From contig CP031740.1 in the NCBI GenBank assembly GCA_022701275.1, positions 1,003,001-1,067,000 on the forward strand: a stretch of DNA of 64,000 bases. The letters are read 5' to 3'. This document shows positions 1-9,290 of this stretch, piece after piece (position 1 is the first letter of the stretch; each line of letters begins with the position of its first letter). The DNA comes from Microcoleus vaginatus PCC 9802. GTDB taxonomy: Bacteria; Cyanobacteriota; Cyanobacteriia; Cyanobacteriales; Microcoleaceae. Made by a program: the position numbers and the translations under genes. The notes under the pieces are model-generated. The model worked only from the letters and a program-made list of their open reading frames with translations. It searched no databases and was not told the origin of the DNA.

Positions 1-261
1 ACTGGTAAGATAATTGGTTATTATGAGCCGGAATTTGGTAAAAAATGGATATCTGAGCGTTACTTAGAGAGTCTAATTGAATCGTGGCTGCGAGACTTAG
101 GATATAACGGGAAATCTGAGAGACCGCCAGCAGAATCAGAACAAATAGCAAAAATTGGCTTGTTACAAAGGCTGGCTGGTGGAACAACAAAATCAGGAGT
201 ACAACTTGGTAATTTTGTATATAGAGACAAACTTCTTGATGAGTATTGCCACAGGGCGTGA
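1..261 (+). CDS. 3' end of an unidentified gene, cut by the window edge
   Basis: Frame 1 is open from the first base to TGA at 259-261 (86 codons). The peptide is rich in charged and aromatic residues (for example YYEPEFGKKW and YLESLIESWL) and reads like ordinary protein, but I do not recognise a family. Its last 56 bases overlap the PIN-like gene in another frame. Such long overlap in the same direction suggests a two-gene unit, possibly an antitoxin-like partner before a PIN protein; that is inference only, since the N-terminal part is outside the window. Confidence 0.5.
   Translation, partial: TGKIIGYYEPEFGKKWISERYLESLIESWLRDLGYNGKSERPPAESEQIAKIGLLQRLAGGTTKSGVQLGNFVYRDKLLDEYCHRA
195..208 (+). 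promoter_or_regulatory. Ribosome binding site that points to a TTG start
   Basis: AGGAG at 195-199 lies six bases before TTG at 206, in frame with the PIN-like protein. The more upstream ATG at 155 has no comparable site, and it would add 17 residues ahead of the first beta strand. The site lies inside the upstream coding frame, which suggests translational coupling. Confidence 0.6.
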
Positions 262-811
262 CCCTCAAGCCAGTACGTTGCTGAGGCAAATGCCAGCATC
301 TGTACAGTTGACAATACCCAGTATTTGCTACATGGAATCTTTCTCTGCTTTAGAGGACGAAGTGAAGCGACACAACTCTTTCAAGCAGCAACTTGAAAAT
401 CAAATCAGCGAGGCTAACCGAGATTTGACTTCGCAGCACGCCCCGTCTCTATGTTTAAAATTAGGTCAGTCTAAAATAGACTATGAAAGACGACGAAATG
501 ATATAGAATTCCGTCTGCGCGAATCTATTGAGCAGTTGTCTCAAAATGCTGAGATGATTGATTTAACAGCTAATATTCTTCAAGAAAGCTTGAATGCAAC
601 TATCATCGGAAAAGACCCAACAGATAATTTAATTCTACACTGTATCTTGAGTCATGCCCGCTTGCGCCCCACAGAAACCAAAGTATTTCTAAGTGGCAAC
701 GTCAAAGAATTTGGCAATCTACCGGAAGTTCAATATGCTTTGCGGGAAGTAGGGATAAAGTATTTTTCGCGCACAGAAGACTTTCTCGGTTGGTTACAAT
801 CTCAGTCATAG
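206..811 (+). CDS. PIN-like domain protein
   Basis: A 201-residue protein if it starts at TTG 206 (218 residues if at ATG 155). It opens with a hydrophobic strand followed by ETNFLM, the place where PIN nucleases carry their first acidic residue and Asn (usually DxN; here Glu replaces Asp). A second acid occurs in YMES, about 40 residues on, and a third in DPTDNLIL near residue 145, followed by a strand and SGNVKEF. That order of acids is the PIN fold plan. PIN proteins are often Mg-dependent RNases and toxins of toxin-antitoxin pairs. The middle (about residues 50-120) is a long charged helical insert. The gene overlaps the preceding frame by 56 bases, which fits an operon. Function as an RNase is inferred, and the Glu substitution leaves activity open. 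Confidence 0.65.
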   Translation: MVILYIETNFLMSIATGRDPQASTLLRQMPASVQLTIPSICYMESFSALEDEVKRHNSFKQQLENQISEANRDLTSQHAPSLCLKLGQSKIDYERRRNDIEFRLRESIEQLSQNAEMIDLTANILQESLNATIIGKDPTDNLILHCILSHARLRPTETKVFLSGNVKEFGNLPEVQYALREVGIKYFSRTEDFLGWLQSQS

Positions 812-839
812 TTGCACGCAGGTGCTAAACTAAAAAATT

Positions 840-2612
840 ATGAAAATTTCTATGATGTTACATTCAAGACTGCGCTGGCTGGCGATTTTACTGGCGGCAA
901 TTGCCACTCTAACTCTGTCTGCGTGCACTCCAGCCCGATCGAACTTAGTAAACAGACTCATCGTTCCCACCCCCAGCGGCCCGGCCACCTTTAACTACCC
1001 GCTAAATCAATCTGCATACAGCGTATTTGGCTATATGTACGAGGGATTGATCAACGAAAACGGCTTGACCTCGCAGCTAGAACCCGGTTTAGCCGAGTCG
1101 TGGGAAGTTTCTAAAGATGGCAAAAAGATTGTCTTCACCCTGCGAGAGGGGTTGAAATGGTCGGACGGCGAACCGATGACTACTGATGACATTATCTTCA
1201 GCTATGAAAAGATTTATTTCAATGACAAAATTCCTAGCGGTTTGAAAGATACTTTGAGAGTTGGGATGAGTCGCGAATTCCCAAAAGTTAAAAAAATAGG
1301 CAGCCGCCGCGTTGAATTTTCCGTTGCAGAACCCTTTGCTCCGTTTATTAGATATGCTGGGGGAATCCCTATTTTACCAGCTCATATTTTACAGGAATCT
1401 ATCGATAATACAGACGCAGAGGGCAAGCCTCAATTCTTGACTACTTGGGGCACGGATACTGATCCTAAAAAAATTGTGGGAAATGGTCAATATCGAATGC
1501 TGAGCTACACTCCCAATCAGCGCGTGGTTTTGGAAAGAAATCCATATTTTTGGCGCAAAGATGCTGAGGGAAGTGTGCAGCCTTACATCCAGCAAATTGT
1601 TTGGCAAATTATCGAAAATACTGACAATCAACTGCTGAATTTTCGATCTGGCGATTTGGATACTCTGAACGTGGAGCCGGAAGTGTTTCCCCTGCTGAAA
1701 CGGGAGGAAAAACGCGGCAAATATACGGTCTTTAACGGCGGGCCGGATACTGGCAGCGTGTTTATGTGTTTCAATCTGAATAAGGGGCGCAATGCTCAAA
1801 ATCAGCCGTTTGTAGACCCGGTTAAGTCTCGGTGGTTCGCGACTAAGGAATTTCGGCAGGCGATCGCCTACGGCATCAATCGATCCGCTATGACTAACAA
1901 TATTTATCGCGGACTTGGCGCGCCGCTGCATTCCCCAATTCCGGCCCAAAGCCCGTTCTACCTGTCCCCAGAACAGGGATTGACAACTTACAGTTACGAG
2001 CCGCAAAAATCGAAAGAGTTACTGTTAAGTGCTGGTTTCAAGTATAATAGTAACGGCGAATTGTTGGATGCTGAAGCCAACAAGGTGCGATTTACTTTGT
2101 TGATGGCGGCGGGTAAAAAAGTTCGGGAACAAATGGCAACGCAAATTAAGCAAGACTTGGGCAAACTGGGGATGCAAATTGATACGCAGTTCCTGAGTTT
2201 TAACACTTATGTGGAAAAGCTGCGGTTGACGCGGAATTGGGATACTTACCTCGGCGGTTTTACGGGAGGTACTGAACCGCACAGCGGCTATAATATTTGG
2301 TCTGTTAACGGCACACTGCACAGTTTCAACCAGGGCCCGCAAGCCGGAGAACCGCCGATTAAGGGTTGGAAAGTTGACGACTGGGAGCAGAAAATCGATG
2401 ACCTTTACGTGAAAGCTTCCCAGGAGCTTGATGAGGCCAAGCGCAAGGAAATTTATGGGGAGACGCAGCGGGTTATAGCCGAACAAGTGCCGTTTATCTA
2501 TATGGTGAATCCGCTGACTTTTGAGGCGGTGCGCGATCGCGTTTCGGGAATTCGCTACAGTGCCCTCGGGGGTGCTTTCTGGAATTTGTACGAGTTGAAA
2601 ATAACAGAATAG
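840..2612 (+). CDS. ABC transporter solute-binding lipoprotein, family 5 (peptide/oligopeptide type)
   Basis: A 590-residue secreted lipoprotein. Residues 1-29 form a signal peptide ending in the lipobox LSAC, so the mature protein would be lipid-anchored at Cys29 on the periplasmic face. The body shows family 5 (OppA/DppA) features: the early segment LAESWEVSKDGKKIVFTLRE, then LKWSDGEPMTTDDIIFSYE, and the later EFRQAIAYGINR. Members bind di- or oligopeptides, nickel or sugars for import; the ligand cannot be told from sequence. No permease or ATPase gene is adjacent, so it probably works with a transporter encoded elsewhere. I keep the first ATG because no ribosome site favours the Met at residue 5. 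It ends 35 bases before larB. Confidence 0.9.
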   Translation: MKISMMLHSRLRWLAILLAAIATLTLSACTPARSNLVNRLIVPTPSGPATFNYPLNQSAYSVFGYMYEGLINENGLTSQLEPGLAESWEVSKDGKKIVFTLREGLKWSDGEPMTTDDIIFSYEKIYFNDKIPSGLKDTLRVGMSREFPKVKKIGSRRVEFSVAEPFAPFIRYAGGIPILPAHILQESIDNTDAEGKPQFLTTWGTDTDPKKIVGNGQYRMLSYTPNQRVVLERNPYFWRKDAEGSVQPYIQQIVWQIIENTDNQLLNFRSGDLDTLNVEPEVFPLLKREEKRGKYTVFNGGPDTGSVFMCFNLNKGRNAQNQPFVDPVKSRWFATKEFRQAIAYGINRSAMTNNIYRGLGAPLHSPIPAQSPFYLSPEQGLTTYSYEPQKSKELLLSAGFKYNSNGELLDAEANKVRFTLLMAAGKKVREQMATQIKQDLGKLGMQIDTQFLSFNTYVEKLRLTRNWDTYLGGFTGGTEPHSGYNIWSVNGTLHSFNQGPQAGEPPIKGWKVDDWEQKIDDLYVKASQELDEAKRKEIYGETQRVIAEQVPFIYMVNPLTFEAVRDRVSGIRYSALGGAFWNLYELKITE

Positions 2613-2645
2613 TCAGCAGTTATTAGTCATTAGTCAGTCATTAAT
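2611..2645 (+). repeat. Degenerate heptad array (AGTCATT type) before larB
   Basis: Five 7-base units in phase (AGTCAGC, AGTTATT, AGTCATT, AGTCAGT, CATTAAT) fill the gap from the end of the lipoprotein gene to two bases before the larB ATG. No Shine-Dalgarno sequence is left in that gap. Confidence 0.6.
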
Positions 2646-2647
2646 TA

Positions 2648-3451
2648 ATGGAACCTAAAATTTTACAGAAGTTACTCGAATCTGTGGCAGCCGGCGATAT
2701 TAGCCCGATCGCAGCTTTGGATAAATTAAAGCATTTTGACTTTGAACAAGTCGGTGATTTTGCCAAAATTGACCACCACCGTACTTTAAGAACGGGTTTT
2801 CCTGAAGTAATTTGGGGCCCGGGGAAAACGCCCAACCAAATTATTAATATCATCGAGGCCATGCGCGGGCGAAATTCTGCGGTGATGGCGACACGAATCG
2901 AACCGGAAGTTTTCGAGCAATTGCAACAAAAAATACCCGATTTGTGCTACTACCCAAAGGCTCGAATTTGTGCAATTTCTCCTAATTCCCCAACTCTGCA
3001 GCATCCGGGTACTGTGACTATTATCAGTGCGGGAACGGCGGATTTGCCTGTAGCGGAAGAGGCGGCAATTACTGCGGAACTTTGCGGTTTTCAGGTGCGA
3101 CGTTTGTGGGATGTCGGAGTTGCCGGCATTCACCGTTTGCTGAGTAACCGGCACGTTATTGCCGATGCTGATGTGTTGATTGCGGTGGCGGGTATGGAAG
3201 GTGCTTTGGCCAGTGTGGTTGCGGGTTTGGCAGATTGTCCGGTGATTGCTGTGCCGACAAGTGTGGGTTACGGCGCGAGTTTTGGCGGGATTGCTCCTCT
3301 TTTAACTATGCTCAATTCTTGTGCGGCTGGTGTGGGTGTGGTGAATATTGATAATGGATTTGGGGCGGCGATTTTGGCTTGTCAAATTCTGAGAACTGCT
3401 GGGAAAGTGGAGAGAAGAGGGGAGGGGGAGAATGGGAGAAAGGGGGAATAG
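2648..3451 (+). CDS. larB: Nickel-pincer cofactor biosynthesis protein LarB
   Basis: A 267-residue PurE-like protein. LarB carboxylates the pyridine ring of nicotinic acid adenine dinucleotide and hydrolyses its phosphoanhydride, the first step towards the nickel-pincer nucleotide of lactate racemase-type enzymes. Supporting motifs are ISAGTADLPVAEEA near residue 120, VAGMEGALASVVAGL near 180, VPTSVGYGASFGG near 205, and LNSCAAG, which holds the conserved family Cys. The core ends near residue 250; the last ~15 residues (Arg, Gly, Glu, Lys) are encoded by purine-rich repeat DNA and look like a recent read-through tail. No larC or larE is in the window. Without them the end use of the cofactor in this strain is unknown. 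Family assignment is firm. Confidence 0.9.
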   Translation: MEPKILQKLLESVAAGDISPIAALDKLKHFDFEQVGDFAKIDHHRTLRTGFPEVIWGPGKTPNQIINIIEAMRGRNSAVMATRIEPEVFEQLQQKIPDLCYYPKARICAISPNSPTLQHPGTVTIISAGTADLPVAEEAAITAELCGFQVRRLWDVGVAGIHRLLSNRHVIADADVLIAVAGMEGALASVVAGLADCPVIAVPTSVGYGASFGGIAPLLTMLNSCAAGVGVVNIDNGFGAAILACQILRTAGKVERRGEGENGRKGE

Positions 3452-3512
3452 TTAGAAACCCCCTTGATCAGATAAGACTAAGGCCAACTGTCCCACGACG
3501 ATCAATTTTTAG

Positions 3513-3600
3513 GGTGCATCTTGCACCATTCTCAAGAACAGGCAAGATGCCTGTTCCACAAAGAGTGAGTTTTCTTGTGGGGTGGGCATCCTGCCCACCC
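3513..3600. repeat. Cluster of three palindromes, each with a 3-base loop
   Basis: The 368-base gap after larB holds no convincing gene. It contains three short perfect hairpins: 3513-3527 (6-bp stem GGTGCA, loop TCT), 3539-3553 (6-bp stem CAGGCA, loop AGA) and 3580-3600 (9-bp stem GGGTGGGCA, loop TCC). They do not end in T-runs, so they look like dispersed palindromic repeats rather than terminators. Related ones occur at 6575-6587, 9151-9193 and 30652-30664. Confidence 0.7.
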
Positions 3601-3819
3601 GTAAAAAACCTAATTGAAAATGGTGCAACATCTCAGGTGCGTCAGACTCCGTTATTGAAATATTATTGAAGATTTCCGGTAGTAGAGCACCTTACTATAT
3701 ATGCCAGTGGCGTCCAGGACGGCCAGACTCGGCGGTTGAAACCGCGTTTACACTTGCCTCTGGTCCCAGCAGAGGGCGACTAAAAAATACAGGAGGTATT
3801 ATTGAAGCCGGGTTTGATA

Positions 3820-4431
3820 TTACTTGCTTGCCAGCCAAATCGGATAAGCAGAAGAATCCTCAGCTTTTAACTTTTGCGCCTGATAATTCTTGCTAGTCCA
3901 ACTAGCTACTGTTTCCAGGCTTTCTGTCAAACAACTTTCGCTGCCAAACGCTTCAAATCCCAAAGTCCACCACGCGCTGCCGTTAATGTTCAATTGAGTA
4001 AGTTCCACGGTGCAACCTTGGGGAATTGGGGCTTCCACAGGCACAGATATCAGGGAACCAGGGGCCGAAACTTGATAAAGACGCTGCGCTCGCTTTTTCT
4101 TGACTGCCACCCACTTTCCTGTCGCCAAAATATCCGCCGGTATCGGCGCCATCGTGTCGGCACAAACCCACTTCAGCCACTTTTCGGCTTTGCCTTCCCA
4201 GCGGCTGCCGAACTGCATCGTCCCTAACTCTGCCTGACGCCACTTTACCTCCAAGGTTTTCCCACGAAGCTTCACTCCCAAGTAGTCGCAGCTAGGTACT
4301 AACAAATATATGTCTTCCCGCTCTTCGGGAGGCGAAAGATACGCGCCGAGACTCTCGCTTCCAAACCATTGATTGAGCGATTTTGGCAGTGCACCGCTAT
4401 AAAACCACCGCATTTCCAGACTGGCCCGCAT
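3820..4431 (-). CDS. Conserved hypothetical protein
   Basis: A 203-residue soluble protein with no signal peptide or membrane span. GGAGG lies eight bases before the ATG at 4431, which supports this start. It is rich in Trp and alternating hydrophobic residues, for example KTLEVKWRQAELG near residue 57 and STWEVE-like strands further on, and suggests a beta-rich fold. The EVKWR-type strand near a basic patch recalls CYTH (triphosphate tunnel) proteins, but the acidic ExExK signature is not clear, so I give no function. It is transcribed alone, away from the HLIP gene. Coding status is fairly secure from the ribosome site and uninterrupted length. Confidence 0.65.
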   Translation of the reverse strand: MRASLEMRWFYSGALPKSLNQWFGSESLGAYLSPPEEREDIYLLVPSCDYLGVKLRGKTLEVKWRQAELGTMQFGSRWEGKAEKWLKWVCADTMAPIPADILATGKWVAVKKKRAQRLYQVSAPGSLISVPVEAPIPQGCTVELTQLNINGSAWWTLGFEAFGSESCLTESLETVASWTSKNYQAQKLKAEDSSAYPIWLASK

Positions 4432-4556
4432 AAATTTTTCCTCCGTTCCACAATTTTCGTCAAACCCAGACTGGATTTGCCATACACCATCGACTTTTGT
4501 GCCTCTCCACTCTATCCTCCCCCCTCCGGGGCCCTGAGTCTACCCACCGTCATACC

Positions 4557-4588
4557 ATTTTAGATTTTAGATTTTAGATTTTAGATTT
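4557..4588. repeat. Heptanucleotide tandem repeat ATTTTAG x4.5
   Basis: Four and a half perfect copies of ATTTTAG. This is the commonest short tandem repeat in the window (also at 10584, 17808, 22567 and 25279) and matches the class of 7-bp STRR sequences known in filamentous cyanobacteria. Confidence 0.9.
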
Positions 4589-4610
4589 GGGAAAGACTGA
4601 CTAGATAAGG

Positions 4611-4654
4611 GTTTAGAGCTTGCCTACAGTTGCATTTTTTTTTAAACTGGTGTC
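4611..4654. repeat. Dispersed intergenic repeat, copy 1
   Basis: The segment GAGCTTGCCTACAGTTGCAT followed by a T-run and AACTGGTGTC recurs with few changes at 25474-25515 and, shortened, at 20348-20374. All copies are intergenic. Confidence 0.6.
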
Positions 4655-4688
4655 AGATCGAGGTATTTAAAAAAATTTCTCACAATCC

Positions 4689-4727
4689 TTTACATATCTT
4701 CACAAGTCTGTTACATTTATTTACAGT
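4689..4727 (+). promoter_or_regulatory. Two tandem HLR1-like boxes (RpaB sites) before the HLIP gene
   Basis: The HLR1 consensus is two copies of (G/T)TTACA(T/A)(T/A) separated by two bases. GTTACATT at 4710 and TTTACAGT at 4720 are separated by TA and fit with one mismatch. A second pair, TTTACATA at 4689 and TTCACAAG at 4699 separated by TC, fits more loosely. The response regulator RpaB binds HLR1 at hli and photosystem genes. A possible -10 box, TACACT, starts at 4727. Confidence 0.65.
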
Positions 4728-4755
4728 ACACTAAAAACCATTTAGGAAAAAAAAC

Positions 4756-4968
4756 ATGAGTAACAGAGGCTTAATGCTGGACGACCAAGGCAAAATGAAC
4801 AATTTTGCGATCGAGCCGACAGTATACATCGATTACGAAGCCCGCACCGGCTTCACTCCCTACGCAGAACGCTTAAACGGCCGCCTTGCCATGATTGGCT
4901 TTGTTTCTCTCTTGGCTTTAGAAGTTTCGACCAAGCACGGACTGATTAGCTGGCTGACTCACCTGTAA
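4756..4968 (+). CDS. hli: High light-inducible protein (HLIP/Scp, one-helix Lhc-like)
   Basis: A 70-residue protein of the chlorophyll a/b-binding-like family. Residues 37-47 read AERLNGRLAMI, the ExNGRxAM chlorophyll-binding motif, followed by a single hydrophobic helix to about residue 56. HLIPs sit in thylakoid membranes, bind chlorophyll and carotenoid, and protect newly made or damaged photosystem II under strong light. The size is typical. AGGA lies about eight bases before the ATG. The two HLR1-like boxes upstream fit light-stress control by RpaB. It is monocistronic; psbP starts 143 bases later. Which hli subtype it is cannot be told. Confidence 0.92.
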   Translation: MSNRGLMLDDQGKMNNFAIEPTVYIDYEARTGFTPYAERLNGRLAMIGFVSLLALEVSTKHGLISWLTHL

Positions 4969-5111
4969 TGATTTTGTTAACAATTAAACTATATGGCTAT
5001 GGATTGCTGGCGGTACACAAACAGCGATCCATAGCTTAACTATTTTGAGGAGCAAGGTTTGGTGAGACAATTAAAATTAAATATTTTTGTTTTACCCTAC
5101 CCATAAAAAGA

Positions 5112-5654
5112 ATGCTCAAACGAATTGCGGCAATACTTCTGGTGGTTCTAAGCCTCACCTTGACCGGTTGTGTGTCGTCTAAAGGCACGGGACTCAAAAG
5201 TTACGTTGATACTGGCGACGGCTATCAATTTCTCTATCCTAACGGCTGGCTGCCGATCGCGGTTTCTAACGGGCCCGATGTGGTGTTCCGCGATTTGATT
5301 CAGCAAACCGAGAACGTCAGCGTGGTCATCAGTACAGTTGCGAAGGACAAGACTCTAGCGGATTTGGGAACGCCGACGGATGTGGGATACAAGCTCAGCA
5401 AAAGTGCGATCGCCCCGAGTGATTCCGGTCGCGAAGCTGAATTAGTCAATGCAGAAGCTCGTGAATCGCGATCGAAAAACTATTACATATTAGAATATGC
5501 CGTTAAGTTGCCCAACCAAGAACGCCACAACTTAGCGAGTGTAGCCGTCAGCCGCGGCAAACTTTTTACTCTTAACGTTTCCACTACCGAAGAACGCTGG
5601 CCCAAGGTAAAAGAAGCTTTTGAGAAAGTTGTTAAATCTTTCTCTGTTTATTAG
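5112..5654 (+). CDS. psbP: PsbP-family (CyanoP) photosystem II lipoprotein
   Basis: A 180-residue protein with a lipoprotein signal peptide; the lipobox LTGC puts the lipidated Cys at residue 20. The mature part matches the PsbP fold: GDGYQFLYPNGWLPI near residue 38, then VVFRDLIQQTENVSVVIS, and the C-terminal strand-helix RWPKVKEAFEKVVKSF. Cyanobacterial PsbP (CyanoP) is attached to the lumenal face of thylakoids and acts early in photosystem II assembly. Length and architecture are normal for the family. It lies between the HLIP gene and maf in the same direction, but the spacing suggests separate transcription from the HLIP gene. Confidence 0.9.
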   Translation: MLKRIAAILLVVLSLTLTGCVSSKGTGLKSYVDTGDGYQFLYPNGWLPIAVSNGPDVVFRDLIQQTENVSVVISTVAKDKTLADLGTPTDVGYKLSKSAIAPSDSGREAELVNAEARESRSKNYYILEYAVKLPNQERHNLASVAVSRGKLFTLNVSTTEERWPKVKEAFEKVVKSFSVY

Positions 5655-5726
5655 GTTAAAAAGTAGTTAAGAATGGGGAAGAGGGCGCAGGGCCTTGGGG
5701 ATGGGGAATAGTTGAGTTTATTTTTC

Positions 5727-5796
5727 TTCCTTCTAACCTCTTCCTTCTTCCTTCTTCCTTCTTCCTTCTTCCTTCTTCCTTCTTCCTTCTTAACTT
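5727..5796 (+). repeat. Ten-heptad array abutting the maf start codon
   Basis: Ten 7-base units run directly into the ATG at 5797: TTCCTTC, TAACCTC, seven perfect TTCCTTC copies (5741-5789) and TTAACTT. The leader is almost pure pyrimidine and lacks a Shine-Dalgarno sequence. Confidence 0.9.
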
Positions 5797-6447
5797 ATGA
5801 AAATTCCAACTTTTGTATTAGCTTCAGCTTCTCCAGCACGCCGTCGCCTCCTAGAAAATGCCGGAATTCAAGCTGTGATTTGCCCCAGCGAATTTGATGA
5901 AGGGCAAATACAAATGAGGGATGCCAATAAATTAGTGCAGGTTTTAGCAGAGGGAAAAGCTGAGGCGGTAGCTAAGTTTTTGCTGGCTAATTCTCACCCG
6001 CAAATTCCTAATCCCAAATCTTGTTTGGTTTTGGGATGCGATTCAATTTTGCTCATAGATGGCGAAATTCACGGCAAACCCAAGGATGCGGAAGAAGCAA
6101 TCTCGCGCTGGCAGAAAATGCGCGGTAAGGTGGGCGAACTGTATACGGGTCATGCTTTAATTGATACTAGATTCGATGACTTTGGTGAGGCCAGGTCGCG
6201 ATCGATCATTCGCTGTCAAGTTACAAAAGTTCATTTTGCGGAAGTTACCTCGCGCCAAATAGTGGCTTACGTCGCTACCGGAGAGCCCCTCGCCTGTGCA
6301 GGCTGTTTTGCATTGGAAGGTAAAGGCGGCCTTTTTGTCGAAAAAATCGAAGGATGTCACACAAATGTGATCGGTTTGAGCTTACCTCTGCTGCGGCAAA
6401 TGCTCACCGAAATGGGATATGATGTGGCAGATTTCTGGCAATCTTAA
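5797..6447 (+). CDS. maf: Maf-family nucleoside triphosphate pyrophosphatase
   Basis: A 216-residue protein of the Maf/HAM1 fold. Maf enzymes hydrolyse dTTP, UTP or modified pyrimidine nucleotides to monophosphates, a house-cleaning role; the exact substrate varies. Diagnostic motifs are [12 protein letters not shown] at residues 8-19 (phosphate-binding loop), SEFDE near residue 31, [11 protein letters not shown] near residue 77 and the Lys/Gln-containing helix that follows. The end, [19 protein letters not shown], is typical. It is slightly longer than the usual 190-205 residues because of a loop near 60-70. Translation would start just after the heptad array, without a visible ribosome site. 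Confidence 0.92.
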   Translation: MKIPTFVLASASPARRRLLENAGIQAVICPSEFDEGQIQMRDANKLVQVLAEGKAEAVAKFLLANSHPQIPNPKSCLVLGCDSILLIDGEIHGKPKDAEEAISRWQKMRGKVGELYTGHALIDTRFDDFGEARSRSIIRCQVTKVHFAEVTSRQIVAYVATGEPLACAGCFALEGKGGLFVEKIEGCHTNVIGLSLPLLRQMLTEMGYDVADFWQS

Positions 6448-6574
6448 AGTTGGGTGGACAGGGGACAATTTACATTGCCCATAATCTCAGAAATCGGGAG
6501 GCAGAGCAACAGTGAAATGCGTTCCCAGGCATAGCCTACGAAGAGTATGAATTTTTCCTTTCCTCTTGTGGAAT

Positions 6575-6587
6575 GGGCGTTTCGCCC
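6575..6587. repeat. Small palindrome with 3-base loop
   Basis: GGGCG, TTT, CGCCC in the gap between the convergent maf and RTX genes. It is followed by GTCC rather than a T-run. It belongs to the same style of short palindromes as 3513-3600. Confidence 0.5.
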
Positions 6588-6627
6588 GTCCGTGCTATGC
6601 AGATTAGCCTTGCCCAGCAGTTGGTAA

Positions 6628-7542
6628 TTATCCTAGAGCGATCGCCCCATCCGATACAGATATAAACTGAAGTTGATCCGGCGAAACATCCTTCACCAAA
6701 CCCAAGATATTGCCGCTGCTAGCTTCCCGAATCACCGTCGCCTTAGTATTTAAAATTCTAAACTCAGTAGTTCTAATACCTCCCGGAGGAAAAGGGCCGC
6801 TGCTCTCGTAATCTCTGGCATCACCAATTGTTAAAAACCTTTCGCTCAAAACAATATCATTTCGCGTCAGTCCTCCCGCCAATCCAATTACATCACCTTC
6901 AGCCGGATTGTAATCGAGAATAAAATCGGCAGGCACTTCATCTACATCAAAATTGCCGCTAGGAGGCGGTTGAAGCGAACCAATCTCCCCCGAAGTTGCT
7001 CCCACTTCTGTGCGGAGGACAAACACATCTGCGCCTTCACTTCCCCAAAGCCTATCAATTCCAGCATCACCGATTAGAGTATCGTTTCCACTCTCTCCTA
7101 CTAAAGCATCATTCCCTTTACCACCGCGAATAAAGTCATTAGCCGTGCCTCCATAAACGTAGTCATCACCTTGATCTCCGCTGACAAAATCGCTGCCACA
7201 TTCTCCATAAAGAATGTCAAAATCTTGGCCACCGCGAATAGTATCGCTGCCGCAACCTCCGATTAAGGTATCTGTGCCACTGTTACCGTTCATCAGTTCC
7301 GCACCACCGGAACCTCTGACAAAATCGTTACCATCTAAAGCCCGCAAACCTCCGGGAGTATTCCGCAGAATTCCATTTGCTAATTGAAATGCGTCGTCAT
7401 TGGGAGTTAAGTCAAAAAAGTTGGGGTCGCTGCCTAGATTTGGCAATGGCGCTGTGAGTAATTTGATGTTTGGGGGATCAGCAATAATTGGGTCTGAATT
7501 TTCAGCTAATGCTCTAATTTCTCCGAGATTAGTTTGTAACAT
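6628..7542 (-). CDS. RTX (hemolysin-type Ca2+-binding repeat) protein
   Basis: A 304-residue protein if it starts at 7542, where GGAG stands nine bases upstream; a longer frame to 7602 lacks a ribosome site. Residues about 85-185 hold some ten GGxGxDxUx nonapeptides (for example GGKGNDALVG and GNSGTDTLIGG), which bind calcium and fold into a parallel beta roll. There is no N-terminal signal peptide. RTX proteins leave the cell by type I secretion through a C-terminal signal. The last ~120 residues form a beta-rich domain of the kind seen at the end of such proteins, with no obvious catalytic site. Role could be adhesion or S-layer-like; no secretion genes are adjacent. Confidence 0.85.
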   Translation of the reverse strand: MLQTNLGEIRALAENSDPIIADPPNIKLLTAPLPNLGSDPNFFDLTPNDDAFQLANGILRNTPGGLRALDGNDFVRGSGGAELMNGNSGTDTLIGGCGSDTIRGGQDFDILYGECGSDFVSGDQGDDYVYGGTANDFIRGGKGNDALVGESGNDTLIGDAGIDRLWGSEGADVFVLRTEVGATSGEIGSLQPPPSGNFDVDEVPADFILDYNPAEGDVIGLAGGLTRNDIVLSERFLTIGDARDYESSGPFPPGGIRTTEFRILNTKATVIREASSGNILGLVKDVSPDQLQFISVSDGAIALG

Positions 7543-9125
<1,583 letters not shown>

Positions 9126-9150
9126 CACTTGGTAATCGCTAATCCTGGTT

Positions 9151-9256
9151 CCCAGGCTCTGCCTGGGGACGCAGATCCGGAGGCAGAGCCTCCAATTTTC
9201 CTGGGATCTTCGAGGCTCTTCCTCTGGATATTGGTTCCCAGGCCCAGAGAGCCTGG
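9151..9256. repeat. Palindromic repeats between eno and argC
   Basis: Two perfect hairpins with 3-base loops, at 9151-9167 (stem CCCAGGC, loop TCT) and 9179-9193 (stem GGAGGC, loop AGA), and a weaker one at 9238-9256 (CCAGGC and GCCTGG). They separate two convergent genes and could slow transcription from either side, but no T-tract follows. Confidence 0.65.
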
Positions 9257-9290
9257 AAACCAGTTAAATTTGGATATTACCGATTCTTAA

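Noticed and set aside
3379..3669. Plus-strand frame over the larB end and palindromes
   Set aside because: It runs through repeat DNA, lacks a ribosome site, and overlaps larB in another frame.
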